From Chara braunii (taxonomy: Eukaryota > Streptophyta > Charophyceae > Charales > Characeae): a stretch of DNA of 21,366 bases. Positions 1 through 8,814 of the stretch are shown piece after piece (position 1 is the first letter of the stretch; every line of letters starts with the position of its first letter). The DNA lies in the NCBI GenBank assembly GCA_003427395.1, contig BFEA01000064.1:3507573-3528938 (forward strand). The letters are read 5' to 3'. The translations under genes were made by a program, and so were the position numbers. The notes under the pieces are model-generated. The model did no database searches, was not told the origin of the DNA, and was given only the letters and a program-made list of their open reading frames with translations.

Positions 1-115
1 GGTGTCTGGGTCCGGGGTTACCATGATTCTCACCATACATGCGGCGCATCGGCATGCGCTGCAGCGCGCACATGTGCCGCACCGCGCAGCGCGCATGGCA
101 TGCGGCGCACAGGCA

Positions 116-548
116 AATCGAGGGGTCCAAAAAAAAGAACGAAAGTTGGGGCGGGGGGTTGTATGCCCGGTAGGGACTTCGCACCGCCGGCTACAAAAAA
201 AAATGAATTATTTTTTGAGGCCGCGAATGCCCCCGCAAAAAAAAAGAGTGGGGAGATCCAAGAAGTTCATTTTTTGAACTGCTCGAACCTGCCCCACGTC
301 GGTCCCCAGCCCGGCAGTCGACCTTGGTTCCCCGACGCCACGCAGTCCTTCACGGCCGCTGTGTCTCGTCGTCACGGTCGTCGTCGTCTCACTCCTTTTC
401 TCGTGTTCACTGCAACAGTAAGCAGCTCCCCACTTCATCGTTCAGCCACATCCCGTGCAGCTGCGAACAGCAGCACGAAGGAGCCAAGGGTCGCAGCACT
501 GGGAGGAAGCGAAGGAAGCAGCGGCCAAATCCAGGTGGGTTACCACCA

Positions 549-552
<4 letters not shown>
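116..552. other. Left internal segment of the 34-2019 element, no gene seen
   Basis: This is mixed-composition DNA with A-runs near 128-135, 195-203 and 236-245. A mild CGTCGTC-rich patch lies at 363-390. No open frame here has coding character; those present are short or run into simple repeats. Confidence 0.4.

Positions 553-596
<44 letters not shown>
553..596 (+). repeat. (CT)22 microsatellite
   Basis: This is an uninterrupted CT dinucleotide run. It opens the pyrimidine-only strand asymmetry that continues to about 1835. Confidence 0.98.
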
Positions 597-604
<8 letters not shown>

Positions 605-639
605 GTGGAAACTGTGCAGCTCCTCCTCCCCGTTTCTCC

Positions 640-1835
640 CTTGCCATCGTTCTTCTCCACCTCCCCCGTCAAGTTCTCTTCCTCCCTCCTCCCTTGTCAT
701 CGATCTCCTCCTCCATCCGCCGTTGTCCTCCCCTTCCCTCCATCATCGGTGTCGTCCTCCCTACACCCTTCTCCCTTCCCCCTCCTCCCTCGCTATCGAT
801 CTACTCCTCCCTCCTCCATTCCCTCCCTCATCATCGATCTCCTCCTCCCTCCGTCGTTGTCCTCCCTTCCCTCCATCACCGGCGTCGTACTCCCCCCGCC
901 CTTCTCCCTTCCCGCTCCTCCCTTGCTATTGAACTCCTCCATCCTCCATTCCTCCCTTGTCATCGATCTCCTCCTCCCTCCGTCATTGTCCTCCCCTTCC
1001 CTCCATCATCGGTGTCGTCCTCCCTCCGCCCTTCTCCCTTCCCGCTCCTCCCTCGCTATTGAACTTCTCTTCCATCCTCCATTCCCTCCCTCGTCATCGA
1101 TCTCCTCCTCCCTCCGCCGTTGTGCCCTTCTCCCTTCCCCCTCCTCCCTCGTTATCGATCTCCTCCTCCCTCCATCGCTGTCGTCCCCCTCCCTCCTTCA
1201 TCATGTCGTCCTTTTTTTTTTTTTTTTTTTCATATATGAATTTTTTAATAGTGCACCACTGCTCCCCCTCCCTCCTTCATCGTCGGCGTCGCCCTCCCTC
1301 CACACTTCTCTCTTCCCCCTCCTCCCTCGCTATCGATCTCCTCCTCCCTCCTCCATTCCCTCTCTTGTCATCGATCTCCTCCTCCCTCCATCGCTGTCGT
1401 CCCCCTNTCCCTCGCTATCGATCTCCTCCTCCCTCCTCCATTCCCTCTCTTGTCATCGATCTCCTCCTCCCTCCATCGCTGTCGTCCCCCTCCCTCCTTC
1501 ATCATGTCGTCCTTTTTTTCTTTTTCTTTTTCATATATGAAATTTTTAATAGTGCACCACTGCTCCCCCTCCCTCCATCATCATCGGCGTCGCCGTCCCT
1601 CCACACTTCTCCCTTCCCCCTCCTCCCTCGCTCTCGATCTCTTCCTCCCTCGTCATCGATCTCCTCCTCCCTTCGTCGTTGTCCTCCCCTTCCCTCCATC
1701 ATCGGTGTCGTCCTCCCTCCGCCCTTCTCCCTTCCCCCTCCTCCGTCGCTATTGATCTCCTCCTCGCTCCTCCATTCCCTCCCTCGTCACCCATCTCCTC
1801 CTCCCTCCGTCGTTGTCCTCCCCTTCCCACCATGC
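640..1835 (+). repeat. Polypyrimidine minisatellite
   Basis: Nearly 1.2 kb of CCTCC/CTTCC-type sequence carries recurrent phrases: ATCGATCTCCTCCTCCCTCC at irregular intervals, GTCGTCCTCCCTCCGCCC, and CTTCTCCCTTCCCCCTCCTC. These mark a variable-length tandem array. One strand is overwhelmingly pyrimidine. An N at 1407 shows assembly trouble. Long open frames on both strands exist only because the composition is stop-poor; their Ser/Pro/Leu translation is not protein-like. Confidence 0.9.
1197..1570 (+). repeat. About 300-bp duplication inside the minisatellite
   Basis: A non-repetitive marker (TCATCATGTCGTCC, a T-run, CATATATGAA, then AATAGTGCACCACTGCTCC) occurs at about 1199-1268 and again at about 1499-1568. 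The copies share flanking minisatellite phrases, which indicates a segmental tandem duplication of about 300 bp. The T-run is pure in the first copy and interrupted by C in the second. Confidence 0.85.
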
Positions 1836-2027
1836 CCGGGCGCACCATGCGCGCAACGTGCACGCCCCGGCGCACTGGCGCACTGCGCATCCAAGTGCCG
1901 CGCACCGCATCTCGCGTCCCGCACTGCGCATCGCGCATCAATGCGCGCATCCCCGACGGGCGCACTGCGCGCTGCGCACCGCACCGCATCGCGCAACGCA
2001 TAGATGTGCCGCAAGTATGATTCTCAC

Positions 2028-2343
2028 ACTACAGCTAAATGACCTCCATTCATCGTGACAAAAAAAAAACAAAAAAAAAACTAATAGTGAATAGCATAAA
2101 CAAAGACGAATTCGTAAGAGAAAGATACCGATTTCTTATATGCAAAAGGTGACGCATCCAAGCCAATTGTCCCCACAGGAGATTACTATGGGAGTTCCGA
2201 TACCAACCCTGATGCGAAGATTGACTTTCCCAGGAGCTTGTCGAACAACTTTTTTATTTTTATTTTTATTTAACCCAGTGTCCTTGCTAGGAGAGGTGGT
2301 AGGAGCACCCCCTCCTAGCATGTTGCATACTCGTGAAACACAG
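2028..2343. other. Gap between transposons, with an A/T-rich tail and hairpin
   Basis: No gene is seen. There are A-runs at 2060-2080. At 2250-2270 a TTTTTATTTTTATTT tract adjoins a hairpin whose arms TGCTAGGAG and CTCCTAGCA lie within about 2286-2322. Read on the minus strand, this is a GC-rich hairpin followed by a TAAATAAAAATAAAAATAAA tail, as at the 3' end of a short retroposon. It directly adjoins the point where the gypsy-type element's frame ends, so it may mark the truncation junction. The retroposon reading is inference. Confidence 0.4.
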
Positions 2344-3150
2344 TCATAAGTATGGGCTTCTCTTCCTTGGGCTCAGTGACAGGCCTAACATGGCTACAAA
2401 GACCTGTTCCTCTAGTTGCTCCTTCCTTACTAGTCGCGCAAACGTGGGAGCACTGAGACAACAATGTGCAAGGGAGTTGCTTACTCTTGACACATTAAAC
2501 AGGTGAGCGGTCTTGACTTCACGTGACGGGTCAGGGAGCCTACACTCATGCTCTCTCAAATGGAGTGTGGCCCCTGCTGCCTCTCCCCAGTCCATTCCTA
2601 GGACTATGTCAAATGGGAGGTTATCTTCTATGAGGAGAGTCAGGGAATGGAGAACTCTCTCTACCTTCCCCCCTTTCTCTAGGCGAAAGTATGTCTGGAC
2701 TCCCTCAACGTAATCCTCTACTCGCATAGTGCGATTGTCTGCGAGGATACTAACTATAGGGTCTTCTAACTTTTGGATTTTCAAGGCCAACTTTAGCTTC
2801 TGCAGCACCTTTCTACTAATATAGCTACGGGTGGCCCCAGTGCCTATAAGGGCCCCTACTCTTCCTCTGAAGACTTCTACATCTACTAATACAAGTTGTC
2901 CTTTACTCTCTTTCTTCATTTTGGCCCAGGCCGGCATTCTTTCCTTCAGCTCCTCTGCCAGGCCTGTGAGGGAAGTGCCTAGAGAGACTCCCACACAAGC
3001 AGTCTCTGGACAGCGGTCTAGGCATTGGCCAGCAACCTCTACCGTAGGCTCATGTGGTTTGGGAGTTCCTCTGTGGTGCGCGCACTCTTCTCCACATGGC
3101 CTAGGGGTAAGGGCAGTTGCGTCCCCTACCGGCGGATGCCTTTTGCTGCC
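2344..3150 (-). pseudogene. Ty3/gypsy-type retroelement aspartic protease region, catalytic residue lost
   Basis: A minus-strand frame open from about 3150 to a TGA at 2344-2346 encodes a retropepsin-like domain. Visible landmarks are the active-site strand ALIGTGATRSYIS (canonically D-T/S-G-A), a middle segment with ILADN, and the C-terminal hydrophobic motif DIVLGMDW typical of gypsy-type proteases. The catalytic Asp codon is GGC (Gly), so the enzyme would be inactive. The frame is offset by one from the upstream gag and zinc-knuckle frame (shift between about 3130 and 3180). This could be a programmed gag-pro shift or decay. Other stops in gag favour decay. After 2344 no reverse transcriptase is found, so the element is truncated here. 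Confidence 0.82.
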
Positions 3151-4780
3151 TGTGCAGCATACCGGGCTTCTCTATACTTTGGGCAATATTTTATTATGTG
3201 CCCTAGATCACCGCAATAAATGCACTGATCCTGATCGACACGCCTTTGCCACACAGACTGCTCTAAGCCCAAGTCTTCCCATGGCCTGCCTTGCGGTAAG
3301 CCTGGGTGCCATCCACCTCTCCTAGGAGGTGACTGATTAGAACGCGGACGATTTGGCGGGGGACCTTGACCCCTACCTCCCTCTTGGCGGTTTCCTCTGC
3401 CGCCAACCCCCTGAGCGCCCTGTCCTCAGCCACCCGAGGCCCGGCCCCCTTGGCCCTGGCCTCCCCCTTTTCCTTGCGGCCTCCCTCCACCCGCGACAAC
3501 AACGTAAGTCCTCCCTTGACCCCCAGTACTGTCCTCTTCCTCTAGGCCCCACTCAATCTGGCTATATGGGACCTCCTCCATACCACCTTCATCTAAAGTG
3601 AGGATCAAGTGATCCTTGGCCCTAACCTGACAAGAGATGGTACGACCTTTCCACTTCTTACCCTTGTCCAAGTCCTTGTGCCAGAAAATGGACACTAACA
3701 TGGACTGTGCTTCGAACAACACCACCTCTCTACTCAACGCATCGTAAGTCATGGTGGGTTGTCTACTCTTCTCGAAAAAGTGCCCCCGCATGGCACGATA
3801 AAATAAATCGACCAACTGGGTCTTAGTGACCCCATGGTCTGGGACGGCTACTAGCTCGTCCATGATGCCCTTGAGTGCCCTAGCACTCCTCCATTGGCGC
3901 GAGTGGATGGTTTGCAGCTTGTCTGAGGCCCTTACGCTTCGAGTCACATCTGCAAGTCGTTCCCTGAGCAGTCTAAAGAATTCAAGAAGAGGGGTAATCT
4001 TGGAATAAGCTACCATGTTATTTTTGCACTAAGCAGCGCGAGCGAGCGACCTAGCGAAGCTGGCTGCTTCGTCTTTGAGGGCTTGGAAGGCAATGAGGAC
4101 TTATTCCTCAGCTACGATCTTCTGTAAATAGACGTACGTATTCACATTCGCCTCCCAGTTACCGAAATTTTCTTCCTTTTTCCCACTATAGGGTTCAGGA
4201 AACTTGATCTTTACGGGGTCCCTACGGGGGCGTGGTTCTTCCTCCTTTGGTGCAGTCAGCCTTACACCCTCAATGGCGTCGGTACAAAATTTATTTGTGC
4301 CCTCTATTCTCGCTTTCATTTATGCACCTATGTGCAGCAGCATCTCGCATGCAAAATCTCTAAAACCTAGGCGAATGGAGTGTAGTGCTATGTCCTGGGC
4401 CCTAGCAAACTGATGTTGCTCATCCCACGCTCTAGCCAAGACTTCGATGTTTCCTGTAATAATATCAAATTTTCCTTGTACATCTACTTGTGCCTGGATC
4501 TGCTCTCTTTGCTCCTTTATTGCTTCCAACTCCTTCGCCATTCTCCTTGCCTCGTCCATCCTTTTTTCCTTCTCCCTTGTAAGACGCAACTTCCACTGTA
4601 GCTTCTTCTCTTCCTCTATCATCTGGCGTCTCAAGGGGTCTTCTTCTCCCTCCAACTCCTTTACAACCGCTTCCTGCTCCTCCCGGGGAACATACAACAT
4701 CGTTTCTTCTTCTTTTCCCAGGGACAAGTTCGCCACCCACTCAGAGACTCTCTTCTCTATCCATGAGTCTTCCTTCTTCC
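3126..4780 (-). pseudogene. Ty3/gypsy-type gag with CCHC zinc knuckle, multiple stops
   Basis: One minus-strand frame carries a recognisable Gag from about 4780 to a TAG at 3126-3128. In order: a charged helical segment ending in RLGFRDFA; a PVKIKFPEPYSGK segment resembling the start of retrotransposon gag domains; the capsid-like body (VRASDKLQTIHSRQW, PDHGVTKTQLVDLFYRAM); a Gly/Arg-rich linker; and a zinc knuckle CIYCGDLGHIIKYC at 3183-3224. In-frame stops interrupt it at 4320-4322 (TAA), 4101-4103 (TAA), 4029-4031 (TAG) and 3426-3428 (TGA), with sensible Gag sequence continuing on both sides of each. Gag would form the particle and bind genomic RNA. This copy cannot make a full product. 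A frameshift near 4780-4850 separates it from the N-terminal coiled coil. Confidence 0.85.
3183..3224 (-). other. CCHC zinc-knuckle motif of Gag
   Basis: The 14 codons fit the C-X2-C-X4-H-X4-C nucleocapsid consensus exactly. They lie in the same frame as the upstream gag body, beyond the TGA at 3426, which shows that the stop is a lesion within one ancestral protein. Confidence 0.9.
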
Positions 4781-5085
4781 TGCCACTGGGTTCCCCTTTT
4801 TCCCTGGTGCTTCTCCTGATCGGGGAGTCTTCCTTCCTTTTCCTCTTCTATCTCCTCCTCTTCTACTGCCTTTAGCTTCTCTTCCTCCTCCTTCAATCTC
4901 TCCATTTCCTCCTCCAACTTCTTCCTCTTCGCCGCCGGCTCCTCCATTAAGGCCAACTTATTGGCCTGTCTAATCAACTCCTCCTTAGATTCCTTCTCTT
5001 TTCTCTCTTGGAGTACGACGATGGCTTGCTCTTCCTGAGCTTTGGTATAAGGGGTGGTGCTCTCACCAGTACGCAGGTCAACCAT
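4741..5085 (-). pseudogene. N-terminal coiled-coil region of the retroelement polyprotein
   Basis: The frame starts at ATG 5085 (MVDLRTGE), followed by a Lys/Glu-rich stretch that reads as a long coiled coil, and stops at 4741-4743. An upstream in-frame Met at 5118 is possible, but the 5085 start is preferred because MVDLRTGE begins a coherent segment. The stop is produced by a shift: just upstream of it the other frame reads sensible sequence (EKRVSEWVANLSLG) that runs into the gag frame. It is part of the same retroelement as the gag and protease. From memory similar N-termini are common among Chara braunii predicted proteins; this was not checked. Confidence 0.7.
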
Positions 5086-5394
5086 GGTGAAAGATGTACA
5101 ACCGGGAATCAATTCCACTCCTCACCACTTAGACTCTCACCCCCTGACTGACTTAACTTACTAACTGACTCTCTAAGGACCACAAAGCCTTACCCTTTGA
5201 TCCAGCCAGGTTACCATGGCCGATGGAAGCTTTCGCCACCACTGTCCTTTACAATCCAGACCCAGGTGCCCTGCACCTGCACCTGCAGTCAATCCCACCC
5301 GGCTTTCACCTTCTTCCTACTTGGTAACCCTGTGTCCGAGCTTCGGCGGTTATGGCCGCCACCTCCTATCTTGGACCACAAAAACAATCTTGTA

Positions 5395-5397
<3 letters not shown>

Positions 5398-5483
<86 letters not shown>
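5398..5483 (+). repeat. (CT)43 microsatellite in the retroelement leader
   Basis: An uninterrupted 86-bp CT run lies between the primer-binding site and the gag start, and would be (GA)43 in the element's sense RNA. Its length probably varies between alleles. Confidence 0.98.
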
Positions 5484-5486
<3 letters not shown>

Positions 5487-5616
5487 CGCCGTTGTCTTCT
5501 TTGCAGGTAGGAAGCACCTTTCTTCAGTTGCGCAGATATGGCGGACCACCTCCTTCAATGGCGCAGCTTCAGCTATGGCACCCGACTATCAACAACGACG
5601 ATGGCGCGTGGAGTAA

Positions 5617-5637
5617 GGGGAACCAGCTCCGATACCA
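5617..5637 (-). other. Primer-binding site, initiator tRNA-Met type
   Basis: The minus strand reads TGGTATCGGAGCTGGTTCCC starting at 5637. Plant LTR retroelements primed by initiator tRNA-Met have TGGTATCAGAGCTAGGTT, so this matches with one substitution and one missing base. It sits one base after an LTR-like ...TTGCA end at 5639, which is the expected spacing, and about 530 nt upstream of the coiled-coil/gag start. Confidence 0.82.
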
Positions 5638-6084
5638 ATGCAATCAGACTCGCTTTCTTCTTTGCTTCGCATAAAAGCAAACAGATGGCAACTCACACAT
5701 GCGACAAGCACCCACTCAAAGCTCAGAGATATGGACGTCGAGAACACAGTTCAGATGTAAACTCGCTTCAACATGCTATGGCTCATTAGCGCCTGTACAT
5801 CCCTACTCTAATCACTGTGTCCAACACCACTGTTCGCACATACTCAACTCTGGATCACCCTGAATACCTCACACGCATTCCCTGTATCACACACTCACAC
5901 ACTTAAGCCTCTCTTCGATCTACAACGACTATGGCCGCTCAACTACTACTGACTATGGCTACACTATCTTCCTTCAGCCCACTTCGACTCCGGGCGACCT
6001 GCAGACCACCTCGCACAAGACGCTGGGGCAGCGCTTCCGCATGGCTCACGCAGTAATGAATGAATGGCTGGGCGCTGCCTCTTG

Positions 6085-6091
6085 ATTTATA
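6085..6091 (-). promoter_or_regulatory. TATA box of the LTR promoter
   Basis: The minus strand reads AAAAGTATAAATCAAGAG, a good TATA match in a GC-richer context. It lies about 450 bp upstream of the primer-binding site, consistent with a U3/R boundary shortly downstream. Confidence 0.6.
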
Positions 6092-6300
6092 CTTTTGTAA
6101 GTCGTTGGTCTGCCCTTTTCCACCGGGCCCATGGTGCACACAGTCCCTCAGGGTACTTCCTGACTGTGCAAAGTGAGACTGGGACTGGGTACCGCTGACT
6201 AAGCGAAGTTGGACTCACCACTTGCCCACTTGCCTCTGACTAAGCGCGAGAAACTCTCGAAAGGCCACTTCCGGACCTTCCGAAAGTTTGTGGACTTGGC

Positions 6301-6393
6301 CTTTCGGGACTGTAGCAGCTACAACCTTGACCTTTCAGGACTGTAGCATCTACGACCTTGACCTTTCAGAAATGCTACAGCTACGACCTCTAC
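6301..6393. repeat. Three tandem 31-bp repeats in the LTR U3
   Basis: Copies at 6301-6331, 6332-6362 and 6363-6393 each start CTTTC and contain a TGTAGC/GCTACA dyad followed by ACCT. They lie upstream of the TATA box, where LTRs often carry enhancer repeats. Regulatory function is inferred from position only. Confidence 0.85.
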
Positions 6394-6578
6394 ACAGCTA
6401 TGACCCCTACTCGACAGACCTACAGATCGAACCCTACAACTACACAGACCTACGACAGACAACAGCCAACTACCAAAACACAGGTCGCGGGTTCAAACAC
6501 TCAAGGGTCAACTCGATACTGTACATGGGTAAGGTCAGGTCTGGGGGTCGAACTCTAGGGCCCGCATCTGTGACTGCA

Positions 6579-7267
6579 AAAAGGTGAAAACCGTTTCATT
6601 TACTGCCGCCTTGTGCCTTCTTCAATGGGTTAATCTCAGAAGATGCGGTGTGATTTTCTTGATTTGAAACTCAACAATTTGCAATTTCAAGCTTATTCTT
6701 GTGGTTTAGTTTTCTCGACTATTTGGTGGCGAGATTCTTTAGTACTGCTGTAATGGCTGAAGGCTGGGTTGATCATTCCAGAAGGGTAGAACTGGAAGAG
6801 GGGGTGGACAGGAAGCGCTATCCTGCAGGGGATTCACAAGGAGGGGGGTGAATGTCTCGAAGGGGGTAGGGGCGGAGTTGGGGGGTTGCCCTTTTCTGGG
6901 GCTGGGGTTGGTGGAGGGGTCAACGTCAACCCCAGTGGTGGCAGAAACGGGCAAGGTGGCGAGGGCATGTTTTAGGAGGGAACTGCGTGTCCTCGAGGAT
7001 AGGGGTGGAGGGGGTTGGTCCTATATTGGGGCTGAGGGAGAGCGGGAGGCTCGCCTCGGCGGAGGCAGTGTAGGGCTGAGGGGGAAGGGGTATGGGGAGG
7101 GAGGGGTGATCTACTTTTGAAGATTTTTAAACATCCAGTCCAACAATTTTTTCTCAATTCTCTTTAATTGGTTTTGCATCTCGAGGAGGTGCCAGGAATA
7201 GGTGGTATCCAGCAACCCATCTGTGATTCTGCTGAGTTTGGTTGTACCACAGCTGCCCTCGAAGACC
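6579..7267. other. Unassigned stretch, G-rich on the plus strand
   Basis: 6600-6760 is AT-rich and 6770-7110 is G-rich (repeated GGGGTNGG-type runs). Minus-strand open frames here are Pro-rich and stop-poor by composition. One short minus-strand stretch near 7111-7210 (LLDTTYSWHLLEMQNQLKRI) looks more protein-like than its surroundings, but I recognise no family. No gene is called. Confidence 0.4.
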
Positions 7268-7490
7268 GATGCTGGAGCAATGCTGGCCGGAGCCGGAGCG
7301 AGGTGGCGCAACTCTGTCACCTAGCCTAAAGGGGGCGTGAGGCCTGGAAGAGATCTGGGAGGCTGTTTGTGGGGGCAGTCTCAGTGGTCATCGGGGTCGG
7401 AGCTGGCGCAATGCGGGCCGGAGGCTGGAGCAAGGTGGTGCAACTCTGTATCCTAGCCTGATGAGGGCATGAGGCCTGGTAGAGATCCGG
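7268..7490. repeat. Diverged tandem duplication, about 130-bp offset
   Basis: 7268-7360 and about 7397-7490 share GGAGCAATGCTGGCCGGAG-like, AGGTGGNGCAACTCTGT, CCTAGCCT and GGCNTGAGGCCTGG blocks in the same order. On the minus strand both encode a PDLF/YQAS phrase in the same frame, but one copy has stops. Origin unknown. Confidence 0.75.
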
Positions 7491-7559
7491 CTTTTCGCTG
7501 TAAACGACCATGCCGGAGTGTTCATAGAGGGGATTGTACAAGTTCCCATCTATCTTTTT

Positions 7560-7770
7560 CGTGGTCAGGAGGACCTTCGGTACATCAGGACTTGAATTTT
7601 TTTGAGAAACTCTTCATCATCTATAGTGTTTTTAGTCGAAACCGGTTGACGTCCCCGGTATTTCATGATTCTGTACTTTCATAAGGGACGCTGGGCCCGG
7701 TTCCCATCCGTGTTGCTCCCCACTAATAGATTTGGAGCATCGTCTCATTAAAAAAAAAAAAAAAAAAAAA
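7560..7770 (+). mobile_element. Poly(A)-tailed sequence ending at an antisense U2 fragment
   Basis: The plus strand ends TCGTCTCATT followed by an uninterrupted A-run of about 21 bases (about 7749-7770), like the 3' end of a polyadenylated retroposon. The next base begins the antisense U2 snRNA fragment. The 5' limit of the insert is not defined; the upstream DNA shows no convincing reverse transcriptase. Confidence 0.4.
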
Positions 7771-7803
7771 CTTGATCTTAGACCAAAAGGCTGAGAAACG
7801 TAT
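7771..7803 (-). pseudogene. U2 snRNA 5'-end fragment
   Basis: The minus strand reads ATACGTTTCTCAGCCTTTTG from 7803 and continues GTCTAAGATCAAG. The conserved U2 5' end is ATACCTTTCTCGGCCTTTTG followed by GCTAAGATCAAG, so this matches over 32 nt with two substitutions and one inserted T. The U2 sequence stops abruptly at the A/T-run; the branch-point-binding segment (GTAGTA) is absent. No plant upstream sequence element is evident. It is a fragment, not a working gene. Confidence 0.8.
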
Positions 7804-8109
7804 ACATCATCAGTTTTTTTTTTTAATTAAAAAAAAGCTTTCTCCTCCTCATATATGGGGGACAGGCTGGACAGCTGTATTCACTACGCTATTTTCTTCT
7901 CTCAATATTTTCTTCTGCCTCACGCTGGCTACCTACATACCGCGTGCTTAACTTACCTAGGCTTCCACAAGGTGAATTCTCGACCTGTGCTCGGTGGGAA
8001 AGGCACCACATTATCTACTCTACTCTGAGCAGGGGAGTAGTACCTAAGCTCGTAACCCCTAGCACGGTACAGAAGGGTTGCATAACCCATACACTTTGTG
8101 CTTTTGTTT
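7804..8109. other. Non-genic stretch between U2 fragment and pyrimidine-rich repeat
   Basis: An A/T-rich self-complementary patch lies at 7812-7840 (T-run, AATT, A-run). The rest has mixed composition. No gene, RNA or element end is recognised. Confidence 0.4.
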
Positions 8110-8640
8110 TGGTATTTGACACTTGTATTTTTCTTGTTAGCTGTTTTTGCCTTGTGACTGTTTGGCTCGGTGACTTTTCCTTCTTTACCGTGTGCTGTTT
8201 GCCTGCCCACACACCTCCCCTGTACCCTCCAGCCTTTGTCCTTTACTGCTGCTTGTCGTCCATCGCCTTGTTGCCTCATGCCCCTTGCGTCATTGTCTTT
8301 GTTCTGCCTTTTCCTTCACAACACCCCTTGGAGGTGTCCTTCCCCTCGCTGCTGTTTTGCTTTGCAACTGCTCGCTGTGGTCTTTTTGCCTTGTGGTGCC
8401 ATACTGCTTTAATGCCTTGTGCCTTCTCGCTGCCTTCTACATTGCGGCTTTTTGCCTCGGGAGTTTCTACCTCGCTGCCTTTTGTCTCGCTGCCTTGTTT
8501 TGGGTTGCTTCTTGCCCTGTTACTTTGCTTCTTTTTGCACTGCCGCTTTTTGCCCCGCTGCCTGTTGCTGTTCTACCTTGCTACTTCGCTGCCACAATGT
8601 TGTGCTGTTTCATAGTGCTACCCTTCTGCTTACCTTGTTC
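8110..8640 (+). repeat. Degenerate CTGCCTTTTGCC-type repeat
   Basis: Recurrent GCTGCCTT, TTTTGCCTCG, CTTGCCCTG and TTGTGCCTT phrases at irregular 15-20 bp spacing mark an old pyrimidine-rich tandem array. The plus strand stays open for over 200 codons, giving a Leu/Cys/Phe-rich translation with no signal peptide or domain pattern. I attribute this to composition. Confidence 0.6.
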
Positions 8641-8814
8641 CTTTATCTTCTACTTTTCTATGCTTTATGGCCTTTGCATGATACACTGTTTGTGTTCTTT
8701 TCATGGACTTATCTGGGTCCGGGGTCTTCGTCAGTTGTCATGTTCCAGCACACTGTTCAACGAGGCAAGTCGCAATTAAATCATGGGAGTTTTATCGCCC
8801 CAAACACACCCGCA

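Larger units (their letters stand above)
34..2019. mobile_element. hAT-like non-autonomous DNA transposon (GCGCA family, copy 1)
   Basis: The left end reads CATACATGCGGCGCATC from 34. The right end, read on the opposite strand from 2019, is CATACTTGCGGCACATC, so the 17-bp termini differ at two positions. Both ends are flanked by the same 8-mer ATTCTCAC (26-33 and 2020-2027). An 8-bp duplication with T at position 2 and A at position 7, and a CA...TG element, are hallmarks of the hAT superfamily. Subterminal arms (34 to about 115 and about 1838-2019) are packed with GCGCA/TGCGC motifs, about a dozen in the right arm, resembling the clustered transposase-binding motifs of hAT elements. The body is a pyrimidine-rich minisatellite with no credible transposase, so the element is non-autonomous. 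Superfamily assignment rests on the duplication and termini, not on protein. Related ends lie at 9111, 14260 and 17773. Confidence 0.72.
5639..6578 (-). mobile_element. 5' LTR of the gypsy-type element (outer boundary approximate)
   Basis: The inner end at 5639 is fixed by the adjoining primer-binding site; the sense strand ends in ...GATTGCA. The outer end is uncertain. I place it at 6578, where the sense strand starts TGCAGTCACAGATG, a weak inverted match to the inner terminus. A TATA box at 6085-6091 and upstream 31-bp repeats support the promoter-bearing U3 part of an LTR. No second LTR is present, because the element is truncated at its 3' side, so LTR identity cannot be used to confirm the end or date the insertion. 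Confidence 0.6.

Noticed and set aside
553-596. CRISPR-like or regularly spaced array in the simple-repeat regions
   Set aside because: The repeats are contiguous microsatellites with no unique spacers, and the context is eukaryotic.
100-2003. Several 200-360 codon open frames on the plus strand
   Set aside because: They run through CT and CCTCC repeats. The Ser/Pro/Leu-only translations in all frames at once reflect stop-poor composition, and Ns lie inside.
2191-2205. Second primer-binding-site-like sequence (minus TGGTATCGGAACTCC)
   Set aside because: No LTR end with CA abuts it, and there is no TATA or leader around it. Similarity to the real site at 5617-5637 may be chance or an unrecognised relic.
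7450-7700. Reverse-transcriptase fragment on the plus strand before the U2-linked poly(A)
   Set aside because: Short phrases looked suggestive, but no conserved RT motif such as YADD could be found and the frame is broken.
7944-8615. 223-codon plus-strand frame with hydrophobic, Cys/Leu-rich translation
   Set aside because: It coincides with a degenerate pyrimidine-rich tandem repeat, other frames are open too, and there is no signal peptide or domain order.
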